Shown here in pieces: positions 1 to 11,349 of a DNA stretch of 46,362 nucleotides. The stretch comes from Bacteroidales bacterium (GTDB lineage: Bacteria > Bacteroidota > Bacteroidia > Bacteroidales > P3): positions 1 through 46,362 of the forward strand of contig JAFZKV010000080.1 of NCBI GenBank assembly GCA_017551765.1, written 5' to 3'. The notes under the pieces were generated by a model, which was not told the origin of the DNA, ran no database searches, and saw only the letters and a list, made by a program, of their open reading frames with translations. Numbering within the stretch: the stretch's first letter is position 1; the number at the start of each line of letters is the position of its first letter. The position numbers and the translations under genes are program-made.

Positions 1-3000
1 GAGCGCTTCAACCTAAACACCGTGATGACGGGTACTTTGGACCCCAGCCAACGTCTTCTGCTTATTAAGTTCGTGATAAAACACCGAACCATCGGCGGAC
101 AAGCCAATCCGAATCGCATAGGTTGGTGGCTTGACAATATCAAGGTGAGTTCCAGCGCTGACCCTATGGTGACACCGAAGATCAACATGATGATGTATCC
201 CGACGGCTACTTTCTGGCAAGCAGCCGTGGCGCGAGAATAGAACTTGAGGCCACTACTGCTGTGGCAGCGGGCATCAACCCCGACTCGGTATATATCAAC
301 TACAAGGTGGGTAGTGACCAGACGGTTTATCGTGTGACGATGACGCCGAAGCCAGGTGTGGCCAACCGCTACGTGGCTCGGATACCTTTCTGTGGTTACG
401 ATACGGTAATGCAGTTCTACTGTGTGGTGCGTGACGCTACGAGTAACGCCAACCGTGTCACATTCCCCGCAGCCGACAACTCATGGGTGAGTTATATCTG
501 TGTGCGTGGCACGTCGCAGCCGGCGGTGACGACTCCACCAGGCTATGAGACTATGTTCAACTACGACTTGTTCCCGTTCCCGTCCACGGCTGACCACAAG
601 AGTGAGTTTATATATGACTCGGCCTTGCTGGCAGATGCAGGATATGGTCCGGGAGCCATCACCTCGTTTCGGTACACGCTGGCTGGTAACACGGTGTACC
701 AGAACCGACCGCGCTTCCAACTGAGGATGAAAAATATACCTGCCGACTATGTGGCGGATTCTGTTGGTTCCAGCATCCCGTTTACGTCGAGTTACATGCA
801 CATCGTTTATGACTCGGCCTACAATATCGGTACATTGAGTGCCGGTACACAGCAGACATTCAATCTACAGGATACCTTCTTTTATGCCGGTAAGGACCTC
901 ATGGTGCAGATTATCATTGATGGTAATGCGGACCCGTCGGCCACAAGCATCAAGCATATCAGGGCGCATAATGCAAAGCACTCTCTGATAAGGTTCGGTG
1001 TCACGGCCAGCCTGGGCGCCAATGCTTTCACGTCTGTTGACTTCAACAAGGCAAACTACTCCTCTGGTCTGCGCCCCGCTTTCATTTTCAGTGAGTATCC
1101 CAATCAGCCTCTGGTGTATGACGCGGGCATCAGCGAGTTGGTAGACCCCAACTTCACGGTGCCGATGACGGTAATCCCTGGTAGCATTGCGGTGAAACTG
1201 AAGAACTACGGTGCCGCCGCATTTAACGCTATAACTATTTCCTATTCCATTGACGATACTGTTACCGGTTCCTATGATTGGACCGGCACGCTGAATGGCA
1301 GCCAGACACTAAATGCCGGCGATGAAGTGTTGGTGACGATTGCCAATTCGGTGGTGCTCGGTGCGGGCTACCACACCCTCAAGGTATGGGTAGAGGATAC
1401 GCTGACGGCCAACGGCCAGCTGTTCCGCGATCATGAGCCGCTGAACGACACCCTCAGCACACCGTTTATCGTTTGCGAAGGTCCCCTGGGCGGTGTACGC
1501 AATATTGGCGGTAACAACCCCGACTACAACACTATAGAAGAGTTCCTGTTGTCGCTGAACCGCTGCGGCATGAACGATAGCCTGATTGTACGGTTGGCAC
1601 CAGGTAGTTATCCTGCCTTTACGATGCCGACGGTCAACGGATTGTCGGAACAGAATTATCTCGTCTTCGAGTCGATGAATGACACGAAGGCGGCCCTCTA
1701 TGCCGACACATTAACAAGCCAGGCATCCATTGCTAATCTTGAGAATGTTGCCAATGTGCGCTTCCGCAATGTGCGCTTTGTGCGCCGCAATGCGTCGATT
1801 GATGGAACTTTGCTGTCCAATATGGTCTTGATGGGGCCGAGCAGTGTTAATTGCCGCTTTGAGAAGTGTGATTTTATCGACAGTGTGGATAATCCCGTAG
1901 CTCCGCTCCGTATTGTGGCAATGCTGAATAATGGCTATGCCAGCAACTTGTTGGTTGATAGTTGTACCTTTGTGGGAGGCCGCGTGGGTGTTGATGTCAA
2001 AGGCTTGGCACCAGACATCAGGGCTACGGGCAACGTGGTGAAGCGCTGTCTCTTCCGCAACCAGAACGAGAGCGCTGTCAGAGTGGAGAACCAGACCGGC
2101 ATTATCATTGAGGACAACGAGATGTACGATGTACTGGGTAACTCGAGTTATGTGGTGCAGATGAGTGAGTGCTACGGCCCCACACGCCTGCAACGCAACA
2201 GGATATACACCTCGCACGGTGCAGGTGCCGTGGGTGTGAGCAATATTATTGGCACGGAAGCTGTCCATGCGTTGGTGGCCAACAACATGGTCGTGTGCAA
2301 CGATGACGGTACGGCCAACTTGATGCGTACAGCCTTTAATATCATCCAGGCTACCTATCTGGATGTATTCTTCAATTCGGTGAAGATGACGGCCCCGGCA
2401 CGTGGTAACGTGGCGGCAGCAACCTTCGGAGGCGGTGTGCTGAACAATAGCCGCTTTATGAACAATATTGTGGTGACGCTCGATGAGGTAAACTATGCAT
2501 TGAGTTACTTGCCGTTGACCAGCACTACCAACATTGTGTGTAACAACGTGTACTACTCTTTAGGTCCTGTGATGAACCGCAGAGGTTCTGCCTCCTACAG
2601 CACGGTGGCCAATTGGGCCACAGCCGTGCCTGAGGACACGACTTCTCTGTTCCTTAATCCCAACTTCCTTAATGGCAGTTTGGTGGACCTGCGTACCTAC
2701 AACCGACAGGTGAAAGGTCTTGCAGTGCCGATGGCATCTGTGCCAACCGACTTGTTTGGTACTCCTCGTGATACTGTCGGCCCCTGCGTAGGTGCTTTCG
2801 AGTTTGTGTCGTTGGGCTATGACTTTGAGCCTGAATCAATGCTGAGTCCGATGGCGGAAGACTGTTATATGCCAGACCAGGTGGAGTTGGTGATAGTGAT
2901 GCGTAACAGCGGTGTGAACAGTTATACCTATGGAGCAGGGCAGAACCTACAGCTTTCCTATCAGGTGAATGGAGGCACGGTTACCACGTTCAATGTAACG

Positions 3001-6000
3001 CAGTCGGTACCGGCTGAAGATACGGTAACGCTATATACGGGCCACACGGTGCACCTCCCAGCCAACGGTGTGGAGGATTCTAGCTATCATATCCGGGTGT
3101 GGACCTCGTTTGGACAAGACCCCAACCAAACCAACGACACCAATACCTTTACGGTTATCAGCCGCTACCATCCAGCGGCTCCCGCAGACGATACGGTTTG
3201 GACAGGCTATGCTACTTCGGCTATTGTGACACCGACGAATGGTGTTGACACATGGAGCGTATACGAGGATGCTGCTGCACCAGAGAGACCTTCGCAGATT
3301 TATTGGTATCATACACAGAACGATGCAGAACCGTTCTATGTGGGTCATACCTACACGACCGACACATTACGCGAGAATACCCAATACTATATCCGTCAGC
3401 GTCGCGCCATGCCTATTGTGCGCTTTACGCAGGTGGAGATCATCCAGCCTTCAGGAACAAATATACCAGCAGGTATCACCACCCCCATGCCTTATTGGAT
3501 GAATACCGGTCGCAAAGCAGCGGTGCAGTTGACGAATATCGGCGATGCCACAGCCTATATACAGGGAGATACCTTGATGACCGTTTCGCCCAACACGTCA
3601 GGTCTAAATGCCAAGTATTATGTCTTCGGCGATGTGGCCATTGAACCTGGTCGCTCGTTGGTGGTGCAGTTCCTTTCGAGCACAGCCGCTACCGATCCCA
3701 ATTGGACTGTCTATGATAATGCTTCCGGCAACACCGCCATCAACTATAACACCAATATTGCTTTTGTTTATAAGACCGGTGGCAGGGTGGAGGATGCCGT
3801 GCCGTTCAATGCCGTTATCACTGCTACCACTAACTATCCAGTGAAATGGTCTACTCTTGGTGTACCTTCTTATGTGTGGAATGGTGGAGCTATCCCGTTT
3901 GAGAATGGCATTGCTGGTGTCTATCGTACTGCTTTCAATGGTGATTCTACCGACTGGGTATATTCTACAAACGACAATCCCATGTTCCTTGGAAGCACCA
4001 ACAGCGAATGGGTGCGCTATATAGACCGTGGCTGTGAAGGTGAGTTGGCCACTATGACGGTGGCCATCCTTAACCCGCCGGCAGTGGAACTTGCAGTGGG
4101 AGAACCCGTGTTACCTGATGGTGGTTGTGGTCTGGGCGATGAGAATGTCACCGTGACAGTACACAACTATGGTACCAACAATGTGGATTCCTTCCAGCTG
4201 AACTACTCTACCGGTGGCACCTCGGTGGTCACAGAGACGGTGACGGCGGGCGTGGCCAGCAACGATAGTGTTACGTATACCTTCAATACACCGCTCAACC
4301 TCTCATTTGGTGTGGATACCGAAGTGGTGGTATATGTGTGGGTAACGGCCTATCCGGGAGACAACGAGCAAGCCAACGATACGAACCAGGCAACCGTAGT
4401 GTCGCGGTTTACCCCAGGGATTCCTGATACGATTGCCGACCGCACGGTGGCTTATGCTGGCCGCGATACCATAACGATTGCTTATCCGTCAGGTACTATC
4501 CCCGTGTGGTATGACTATGACATGAACGCGGTGGATACTTCCTACACCCATGTTTCTGACATCCTGTACTATGGTGGTACAATGGGCGTACGGTATACAG
4601 CCATCTACGATGAGAACAAGACCGTAGGTTTAGGTATAACGCTTCCAACCAAAACTGCTTATCCGCAGCCCTACCAGCCCAATAACACTTATGCAAAGCA
4701 ACAGTATATCTTTAGCCCATCTGAACTTGCGGCCGCTGGTCTTACTGCAGGCAACATATACTCCATCAGTTTCTTCCTCGATTCTATCTATAAGGTCAAC
4801 AACACTACCCAGCGTGACTCGGTGGTGTTCAGTAATTACAAAATATCTCTCGGACTTGCAAGCGATACTATATTCAGTGCCAACAATGCATGGAAGACCA
4901 CAACGGAGGTATTCCAGCGTCAGCCATTGACGATTTACCGTAGCCAAAGCAAGCAGTGGATTACCCATGAGTTTGACACTCCGTTCTATTGGGACGGCAC
5001 ATCTTCCCTCGTGGTACAACTGTACCACACGGTGCCTACGGCCATCACCACAGGTGTGCAGTCACGTTATACGGCCAAGGCTAATACTACGTTGTACAAG
5101 GCTCAAAACAGTGCTTTGGCCGAAGACTTCAGTGGCAACGGTACAAGAAATGCCAACCGTCCAAATATCATGTTTGGCAGCAAAGGATATGGGTGTGCTG
5201 GCGACATGAGAACTTATCAAGTGCATGTAAACAACGTACCAGCCGTCGATGCGGCACTCAGTTGGCCTTCTGCCGGTGGCAATGGAGAGGCTCCTAACTC
5301 CTGTGACATAATTGCGCCGATGGTCAACATCCGTAATCAGGGCGACAGCACTCTCAATGGTCTGAAGCTTTACTACTTTGTGGATGATGAAGCGGTGGAC
5401 AGCATCTTTGTGACAGATACTATTCTCCCCGGACAGTTACATGGTGCAACACTCTTTAGCCGTACCTTCATCCCTGGTCGTCACACGATGACCGTTGTGG
5501 CAGGTGCTGAGAATGACAATGTGACAAGCAATGATACCATCACCCGCTCCTTCATGGTGCGCTTCTGTGGTGGCATTTACACTATTGGTGCCGATAGCAG
5601 TGCTGACTACCATACATTCGGAGCGGCCATAGACACACTTAACATTGTCGGTATTGCTGGACCTGTGACCTTCCAAGTAGCCGATGGCGGATATAACGAG
5701 CAGGTGACTTTGGGTGAGGTATACGGCAGTTCCGTGACCAATACCATCACCTTCTCGGGTCAGAATGACAGCGTGTGGCTGACGGCAGCTACTACGCAGG
5801 CCAATAACTTTGTTATGAAGCTTGACGGAGCATCCAATGTTAGGATTAACAACATTACAATTGCTTCACGTCCGGCTTCAGGAAACTATGGCAATGCCCT
5901 GGTGATTGCCAATTCCAACAATGTGAGCATTACGAACAGTAACCTCCGAGTGAAGGGAACGATTTCCAACAAAGATGCTTCATGCTTGGTGTTACAAGGG

Positions 6001-9000
6001 GATATATCGGGCTTGAGAGTGTTCAACAATGTCATGGATAGCGGATTTTACGCTGTCAATGCCGGATTTGCTCAGAGCCTTGAAAGTATCACCGTCACTA
6101 ACAACACATTCAATGGTTTTGCCTCATGGGGTATCTATTTGCGTGGAGCCTCAAGCGTCAAGGTTGACCAGAATATCCTGCGCTCTGGCAACGCCACCAA
6201 CAGCCGTGGCTTGATAGGTATCTATCTTGCAGCAATCACTGATAGCGTTTCTGTCCAGAAGAACCAAATCTATTTGATTGATGCCACCCAGGGAGCCAAG
6301 CGAGGCATTCAGTTGGAGAATGTCTGTGGCACCGTACTCAATCAGGGCTATATAGCCAACAATATGATTAGCACCTACGGTACAGCCTCCAAGGGCCTGC
6401 CTAACCTTAACAACAAGACCGCTTCGGCAGGTATAGCTATTGACTCATCTTCCACTTATCTTAATATTTTCTTCAACACTGTGCGCGTTTATGGTACCAA
6501 TGCAACAAACACCGCTGATATGTCCTATGGCTTCTTTAGCGGCAATACGGTATCCCATTTGCAGGTGTTGAACAATATCTTCTCCAACTTTAGTTATGGT
6601 TTTACCTACTATGTTGCTGCTTTGAACACTGTCACTACCTCCAACTTCAACGCTTATTATACCCAGAGTGCCGCACCGTTCTTCTGGGGTTTGGGATACC
6701 AATCGCTGGCCATGATGCAGGGTGCCAATGGTGACGATGGCAATTCACTCTTTGAAGAGCCTTATTTTGTCTCCATCGACGACTTGCACTTGACCATGAC
6801 TAACCTTGTTGACAAGGCACAGTACAACACAGAGGTGCCAGATGATATCGACGGCAACATCCGCCCGCAGATTCCTACGCCCACTATTGGTGCCCACGAG
6901 ATGGAGCGTCTCACCCACGATATGGCCATTGTGCGCATCATAGAGCCTGTGCTGAACGCCAATCCACAGAATGTGGAGAGTGATTCGCTTCGTGTGATAG
7001 TGAAGTTCTACAACAATGGTCGCTCCAATGAGTTGAATGTCCGTTGGTATACTTACCTCAAAGACCATGAGGCTGAAACGCACTCCGACACTATTTCGCT
7101 TGGCAGCTTCTTACCTGCGCAGTTTAAGACCGATACGGTGATGATCCCCACAGTTTTGGGCATCATCGACACACAGTTGTTGCGTGTAATACTGATTTGT
7201 GAAACCGACACCACGTTGGACAACAACTACGATTCGACGCTGATTTTCCTTGACCCCGCTTATAACTTGAAGGCGGATGCTGTTACGGTTCTTGACAATC
7301 CTGCAGTAGCGGCCGGCTGTGATATGAATCATACTCAGGTCAAGATTACCCTCAAAAATCAAGGACGCAAGACCTTTGCCGCTGGCATGCAGGCCAAGAT
7401 AGGCTACCAATGTGAAGTCAAGACACCAGCCAATCTGGTGATTCCTGGTATGACAGGTATAGTGGAAGAATGGGTTACCTTCGACGATGACCTGTTGCCG
7501 CTTGCCTCCGCCACTAAGGTTTTCGACTTCGACAGCCTCGCCAACCTCTATCCGACCGACACGGCGCTCAACATAGTGGTGAAAGTCAGAGGCTGGTGCT
7601 ACTATCAGTACGACATCACGCATGCCAACGACACCACGGCATGGGTGAACAAAAACTCTCACTACCGTCCCACACCGCCCCTCGGACACGACACCACTCT
7701 TGCTTATGGCACATGGGGAGCTGTACGTGCCGAGCAACACACTGCCCATGCGGCATCCTCTTTGGCTGGCCGCCCCATCCGTTGGCATCGTGATTCGACC
7801 GATGCACCGTTCTATAGCCCCAACAACTACAATACATCGCGTATTTGGAACAATACCCCACAGTATTTCCATGACTCTACTTATTATTTACAGTGTTTCA
7901 GCGACAAGAACTGCCCCAGCTACTTCTCTTCGGTCACCGTGCATGTGGCCCCACCCGTTGAGCACGATATGGCCTACGAGGCAGTGCTGGCACCGTTGGG
8001 CAGCCGCGTCTATATGGAGGACGACACCGTGCGTGTCCGCATCGCCAACTATGGATACACGGCAGAGTCTAATTTCCCCATCACTTATCAGCTGAAGAAG
8101 AACAACAATATTCTACAGACAGTGACGGAAACCGTGACGGCAACCATCCTCCCGGGTGATACCTACGTCTTCACATTCGATACATTACTCAATATTACCA
8201 ATACGTTGACTGCGGTACAGAACTACACCCTCAAGGTGTGGACCGACCTTGCCACCGACATGGTGCGCCGCAATGACACTATCCGTACACCGTACGCCTT
8301 CACCACGAAGCCTGAGTCGACTTATAATGCCGCTACACCTCCCGGCACTACAACCTTTGACATTACTCGTGTCTCGTTCAACCAGATTGACATCGAGATG
8401 CCTCCCCTTGCTAACCGTGGTTATAACAATCTGGCATCCTTCACCTCGCCCGACTATCCTGTGGTGCATGTACATCGCGGCACCCAAGACTCCTTGGTGC
8501 TCCAAATTACCCCCTTCGACGCCACCATGCAGACCTTCCGTCTCAAGGCGTGGGCCTTCATCGACTATGACCGTAGCGGTGTGTTCTCGTTGGAAGAGAT
8601 GGTCGTCAGTGGCGAGACCTTCTACGAAGATGAGACCCCGGCCTACCTCATCACCATTCCGCAGTCGGCCTCCTACGGCTATATGCGCATGCGTGTGGTG
8701 GTTGGCATGTATTCTTCCTATTCCGACAATAGCGTCATTCCCTTCAATGGTGTTACCTCCGACTATGATGGCCATGCGATTGACTTCCTGCTCTATGTCG
8801 ATGAGGAACCGCCCGCGAAAGACCTTGCCCTCACACAGTTTATCTCTATGCGCAATCCTTTGGTGCTCGACCATAACCCCAAGCAGGTCAAGTTCCGTAT
8901 GACCAACCTCGGCACACAGGCCATCACCAACGTGGATATTAACTATAGTTTTGTTGGCGATACCATCGACACTACTGCCGCGGGAGTCATTCATTGGAGC

Positions 9001-11349
9001 GGTAACCTCGCGGGCGGCACCAGCACCATCGTTTCGCTGCCCGAACACCTCTTCCCCTACGGAACCTCCACGCTCACCATCTGGCATGAAATGGAAGGCG
9101 ATCTTAATGCCAGCAACAACATCTTGACCCACGAGTACAACAAGTTCTATGTTGTTACGCTGATAATGAACGATGACTTTGAGTCCGATGACCTCTGGTA
9201 CGCTCCCGCTGGCTACAACGAGAACACACCAAACTATAGTGTGTACACGCACAACTATTGGGAGCGAGGCATGCCGCGCAAGACACGCATCGACACCACT
9301 TACTCGGGTGAAAATGCATGGGTCACCGACCTTCGCAACAACATTGCAACCGGTACCCGCGGTAACGTCAGCTACCTCTACACACCTATCATCAACATTT
9401 CGCAGATACGACCCGACACTATCTCCTTCCGCCTGAGACGCAATCTCATCAACGGCAGCGCCCTGCATATCGAGTTCTATAACTTCGAGAACAAATGGGT
9501 CAAGCTCGACCACGATTCAGTTCTAACCTTCTACACGGATTTGGAAAACCGTGTCTTCGAAGGTACCACATCCAACAATGAGAGCTACACCCGCTACTAT
9601 ATCCCAAGTAGTTTGGTCAGTGGTGACTTCCCCGAGCGCCTGCAGTTCCGCTTCGTCTACACCACTCCGATGGGAGCCGCCAGCGCCGCCTTCGGCGAGG
9701 GCTGTGCAGTCGATGACTTCCGCATCGGGCGTGCGCGCCGCAACGTTGACGTCGGCGTCATCGACATCACCAAACCTGTCGAACCCAAGTACGGTCAGAC
9801 GCTCTATCCCGAGGTCGTAGTGAAGAACTACGGCACCGACACCATCCGTCAATTCCAGATAGCCTATACCCACTACGGCACCAATCTACCATCAGAAAGC
9901 ACCGTCAATACCGTCTTGGCTCCTCTTGCCACCGATACCTTCCTCTTCGATGCTCCCTTCATTGTCACCAGCGACTTCCCCGACACCTTCTACATCCAGG
10001 CCTTCACTATCCAAGCTGCTGACATCTACTATGACAATGACAGCGCCAAGCGGCCCTTCTATCTGTCGCCTCTCGACAATGACATCAGCGCTGAGGAATT
10101 CCTTGCGCCGCTCGACTACATTATTGCTGGCGACACCTCTGTGCACGTCACCATGCGTGTCCGTAACTTCGGTGTGAACCCCATCTACCATGCTGTTGCA
10201 TCCTACACCGTCAACGGCCTTGATCTCGTCAACGAGGAGTTGAACTTCAACGCCCTCTTGGGTAGGCCGCTGCTCTTCAACGAGTACTACAACTACACCT
10301 TCCACCAGCCCATGCGCGCCTATATGGGCCTGATGAATCTCACAGCCTACGTTAAGAGCGACACCAACGAATACATCTACAACGACACCATCACCAAGCG
10401 CGTCGAGGGTATCACCTCCGTCAGCGACCTGGCGGCGGCAGCGGTCATCCTCGACACCTTGACCTCAATCAACGATGTGCGCATCGGTTTGGTGATTGAC
10501 AACCGTGGTGCCCGTGGTGCCAACTACTTCGAGGTGGGCTATTGGATTGATAATGACACCAGCACCATGGTGCGCGAAACCTATGGCAGTACATTGCCCT
10601 TGCCGGCCCTCAGCCGCGGCTACTACCTCTTCGACAGCGTCCTGCCCGTCCGTCCGGCTCCCTACAACCATGTCTCTGCCTTTGTGCACATCGACAACGA
10701 CAACGACCCCTCCAACGACACCACCAATGTCTTTGCCGAACAATACACCGACATTGAGGTCGTGAAGGTGCTCGTTGAGGAGAACGCCAGCAACGACTGC
10801 CGCGTCTTCATCGAATTGCGCAACATCGGCAACCTGGCTCTCGTGGACAAGACCCTCCGTCTCCGCGCCACCATCAATGGCAACGAGCTATCCTACAACG
10901 TCCGTCGCCGCATCAACGCCGGACAGACCATCCACGTCGAGTTCGACCGCACTATACCCAAGTCGCCCACCCGCCACTACGAGGGCACAGGCCGCGTGTT
11001 GGAGATTCCTGGTGATAACAACAATACCAACAACCAGACCTCGGTCGTCGAGGTGGTCAACTACGTGGAGGGCATCCCCACTGTCAATGCCGACCGCTTC
11101 ATCCTCGACCAGAACTATCCCAACCCCTTCACCCACCAGACCACCGTCCCCTTCACCCTGCCTAATGCAGCCACCGTACGCTTCTTCGTCATGGACGCTA
11201 TGGGCCACATAGTGCACTCTGCCGAGCGCTTCTATCAGGCCGGCGACAACACCATCACCATCGACATGGACGCCTACCCCGCAGGCTTCTACTTCTACGG
11301 CATCGAGGTCAATGGACAGCGTCAGATGCGCAAGATGATTTTGCGGTAA
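1..11349 (+). CDS. Giant multidomain T9SS surface protein, 5' end outside window
   Basis: The frame is open from the first base, so the gene starts upstream; at least 3,780 residues are visible. The first residues, ending in GWWLDNIKV, look like the tail of a jelly-roll domain. Two parallel beta-helix regions (about residues 495-900 and 1850-2250, counting from nt 22) contain many short N/V-rich repeats. A related beta-rich domain occurs twice (near 193-365 and 1559-1735). Several CARDB-like segments separate them (for example 375-485). Residues 1155-1280 resemble a lamin-tail fold and residues about 2830-2920 a GEVED domain (FIDYDRSGVFSLEE). Residues 3050-3245 form another jelly-roll-like domain. 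The last 85 residues are a classic type A T9SS sorting domain, with QNYPNPF and a basic KMILR end. The protein is probably exported by T9SS and surface-attached as an adhesin or matrix protein. No catalytic site was recognised. Domain names are by eye. Confidence 0.9.
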   Translation, partial: ERFNLNTVMTGTLDPSQRLLLIKFVIKHRTIGGQANPNRIGWWLDNIKVSSSADPMVTPKINMMMYPDGYFLASSRGARIELEATTAVAAGINPDSVYINYKVGSDQTVYRVTMTPKPGVANRYVARIPFCGYDTVMQFYCVVRDATSNANRVTFPAADNSWVSYICVRGTSQPAVTTPPGYETMFNYDLFPFPSTADHKSEFIYDSALLADAGYGPGAITSFRYTLAGNTVYQNRPRFQLRMKNIPADYVADSVGSSIPFTSSYMHIVYDSAYNIGTLSAGTQQTFNLQDTFFYAGKDLMVQIIIDGNADPSATSIKHIRAHNAKHSLIRFGVTASLGANAFTSVDFNKANYSSGLRPAFIFSEYPNQPLVYDAGISELVDPNFTVPMTVIPGSIAVKLKNYGAAAFNAITISYSIDDTVTGSYDWTGTLNGSQTLNAGDEVLVTIANSVVLGAGYHTLKVWVEDTLTANGQLFRDHEPLNDTLSTPFIVCEGPLGGVRNIGGNNPDYNTIEEFLLSLNRCGMNDSLIVRLAPGSYPAFTMPTVNGLSEQNYLVFESMNDTKAALYADTLTSQASIANLENVANVRFRNVRFVRRNASIDGTLLSNMVLMGPSSVNCRFEKCDFIDSVDNPVAPLRIVAMLNNGYASNLLVDSCTFVGGRVGVDVKGLAPDIRATGNVVKRCLFRNQNESAVRVENQTGIIIEDNEMYDVLGNSSYVVQMSECYGPTRLQRNRIYTSHGAGAVGVSNIIGTEAVHALVANNMVVCNDDGTANLMRTAFNIIQATYLDVFFNSVKMTAPARGNVAAATFGGGVLNNSRFMNNIVVTLDEVNYALSYLPLTSTTNIVCNNVYYSLGPVMNRRGSASYSTVANWATAVPEDTTSLFLNPNFLNGSLVDLRTYNRQVKGLAVPMASVPTDLFGTPRDTVGPCVGAFEFVSLGYDFEPESMLSPMAEDCYMPDQVELVIVMRNSGVNSYTYGAGQNLQLSYQVNGGTVTTFNVTQSVPAEDTVTLYTGHTVHLPANGVEDSSYHIRVWTSFGQDPNQTNDTNTFTVISRYHPAAPADDTVWTGYATSAIVTPTNGVDTWSVYEDAAAPERPSQIYWYHTQNDAEPFYVGHTYTTDTLRENTQYYIRQRRAMPIVRFTQVEIIQPSGTNIPAGITTPMPYWMNTGRKAAVQLTNIGDATAYIQGDTLMTVSPNTSGLNAKYYVFGDVAIEPGRSLVVQFLSSTAATDPNWTVYDNASGNTAINYNTNIAFVYKTGGRVEDAVPFNAVITATTNYPVKWSTLGVPSYVWNGGAIPFENGIAGVYRTAFNGDSTDWVYSTNDNPMFLGSTNSEWVRYIDRGCEGELATMTVAILNPPAVELAVGEPVLPDGGCGLGDENVTVTVHNYGTNNVDSFQLNYSTGGTSVVTETVTAGVASNDSVTYTFNTPLNLSFGVDTEVVVYVWVTAYPGDNEQANDTNQATVVSRFTPGIPDTIADRTVAYAGRDTITIAYPSGTIPVWYDYDMNAVDTSYTHVSDILYYGGTMGVRYTAIYDENKTVGLGITLPTKTAYPQPYQPNNTYAKQQYIFSPSELAAAGLTAGNIYSISFFLDSIYKVNNTTQRDSVVFSNYKISLGLASDTIFSANNAWKTTTEVFQRQPLTIYRSQSKQWITHEFDTPFYWDGTSSLVVQLYHTVPTAITTGVQSRYTAKANTTLYKAQNSALAEDFSGNGTRNANRPNIMFGSKGYGCAGDMRTYQVHVNNVPAVDAALSWPSAGGNGEAPNSCDIIAPMVNIRNQGDSTLNGLKLYYFVDDEAVDSIFVTDTILPGQLHGATLFSRTFIPGRHTMTVVAGAENDNVTSNDTITRSFMVRFCGGIYTIGADSSADYHTFGAAIDTLNIVGIAGPVTFQVADGGYNEQVTLGEVYGSSVTNTITFSGQNDSVWLTAATTQANNFVMKLDGASNVRINNITIASRPASGNYGNALVIANSNNVSITNSNLRVKGTISNKDASCLVLQGDISGLRVFNNVMDSGFYAVNAGFAQSLESITVTNNTFNGFASWGIYLRGASSVKVDQNILRSGNATNSRGLIGIYLAAITDSVSVQKNQIYLIDATQGAKRGIQLENVCGTVLNQGYIANNMISTYGTASKGLPNLNNKTASAGIAIDSSSTYLNIFFNTVRVYGTNATNTADMSYGFFSGNTVSHLQVLNNIFSNFSYGFTYYVAALNTVTTSNFNAYYTQSAAPFFWGLGYQSLAMMQGANGDDGNSLFEEPYFVSIDDLHLTMTNLVDKAQYNTEVPDDIDGNIRPQIPTPTIGAHEMERLTHDMAIVRIIEPVLNANPQNVESDSLRVIVKFYNNGRSNELNVRWYTYLKDHEAETHSDTISLGSFLPAQFKTDTVMIPTVLGIIDTQLLRVILICETDTTLDNNYDSTLIFLDPAYNLKADAVTVLDNPAVAAGCDMNHTQVKITLKNQGRKTFAAGMQAKIGYQCEVKTPANLVIPGMTGIVEEWVTFDDDLLPLASATKVFDFDSLANLYPTDTALNIVVKVRGWCYYQYDITHANDTTAWVNKNSHYRPTPPLGHDTTLAYGTWGAVRAEQHTAHAASSLAGRPIRWHRDSTDAPFYSPNNYNTSRIWNNTPQYFHDSTYYLQCFSDKNCPSYFSSVTVHVAPPVEHDMAYEAVLAPLGSRVYMEDDTVRVRIANYGYTAESNFPITYQLKKNNNILQTVTETVTATILPGDTYVFTFDTLLNITNTLTAVQNYTLKVWTDLATDMVRRNDTIRTPYAFTTKPESTYNAATPPGTTTFDITRVSFNQIDIEMPPLANRGYNNLASFTSPDYPVVHVHRGTQDSLVLQITPFDATMQTFRLKAWAFIDYDRSGVFSLEEMVVSGETFYEDETPAYLITIPQSASYGYMRMRVVVGMYSSYSDNSVIPFNGVTSDYDGHAIDFLLYVDEEPPAKDLALTQFISMRNPLVLDHNPKQVKFRMTNLGTQAITNVDINYSFVGDTIDTTAAGVIHWSGNLAGGTSTIVSLPEHLFPYGTSTLTIWHEMEGDLNASNNILTHEYNKFYVVTLIMNDDFESDDLWYAPAGYNENTPNYSVYTHNYWERGMPRKTRIDTTYSGENAWVTDLRNNIATGTRGNVSYLYTPIINISQIRPDTISFRLRRNLINGSALHIEFYNFENKWVKLDHDSVLTFYTDLENRVFEGTTSNNESYTRYYIPSSLVSGDFPERLQFRFVYTTPMGAASAAFGEGCAVDDFRIGRARRNVDVGVIDITKPVEPKYGQTLYPEVVVKNYGTDTIRQFQIAYTHYGTNLPSESTVNTVLAPLATDTFLFDAPFIVTSDFPDTFYIQAFTIQAADIYYDNDSAKRPFYLSPLDNDISAEEFLAPLDYIIAGDTSVHVTMRVRNFGVNPIYHAVASYTVNGLDLVNEELNFNALLGRPLLFNEYYNYTFHQPMRAYMGLMNLTAYVKSDTNEYIYNDTITKRVEGITSVSDLAAAAVILDTLTSINDVRIGLVIDNRGARGANYFEVGYWIDNDTSTMVRETYGSTLPLPALSRGYYLFDSVLPVRPAPYNHVSAFVHIDNDNDPSNDTTNVFAEQYTDIEVVKVLVEENASNDCRVFIELRNIGNLALVDKTLRLRATINGNELSYNVRRRINAGQTIHVEFDRTIPKSPTRHYEGTGRVLEIPGDNNNTNNQTSVVEVVNYVEGIPTVNADRFILDQNYPNPFTHQTTVPFTLPNAATVRFFVMDAMGHIVHSAERFYQAGDNTITIDMDAYPAGFYFYGIEVNGQRQMRKMILR

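Noticed and set aside
8185-9513. 442-aa open frame on the minus strand inside the giant gene
   Set aside because: The plus strand has clear domain structure through this part. The antisense frame has low-complexity V/G/H-rich protein and no family features.
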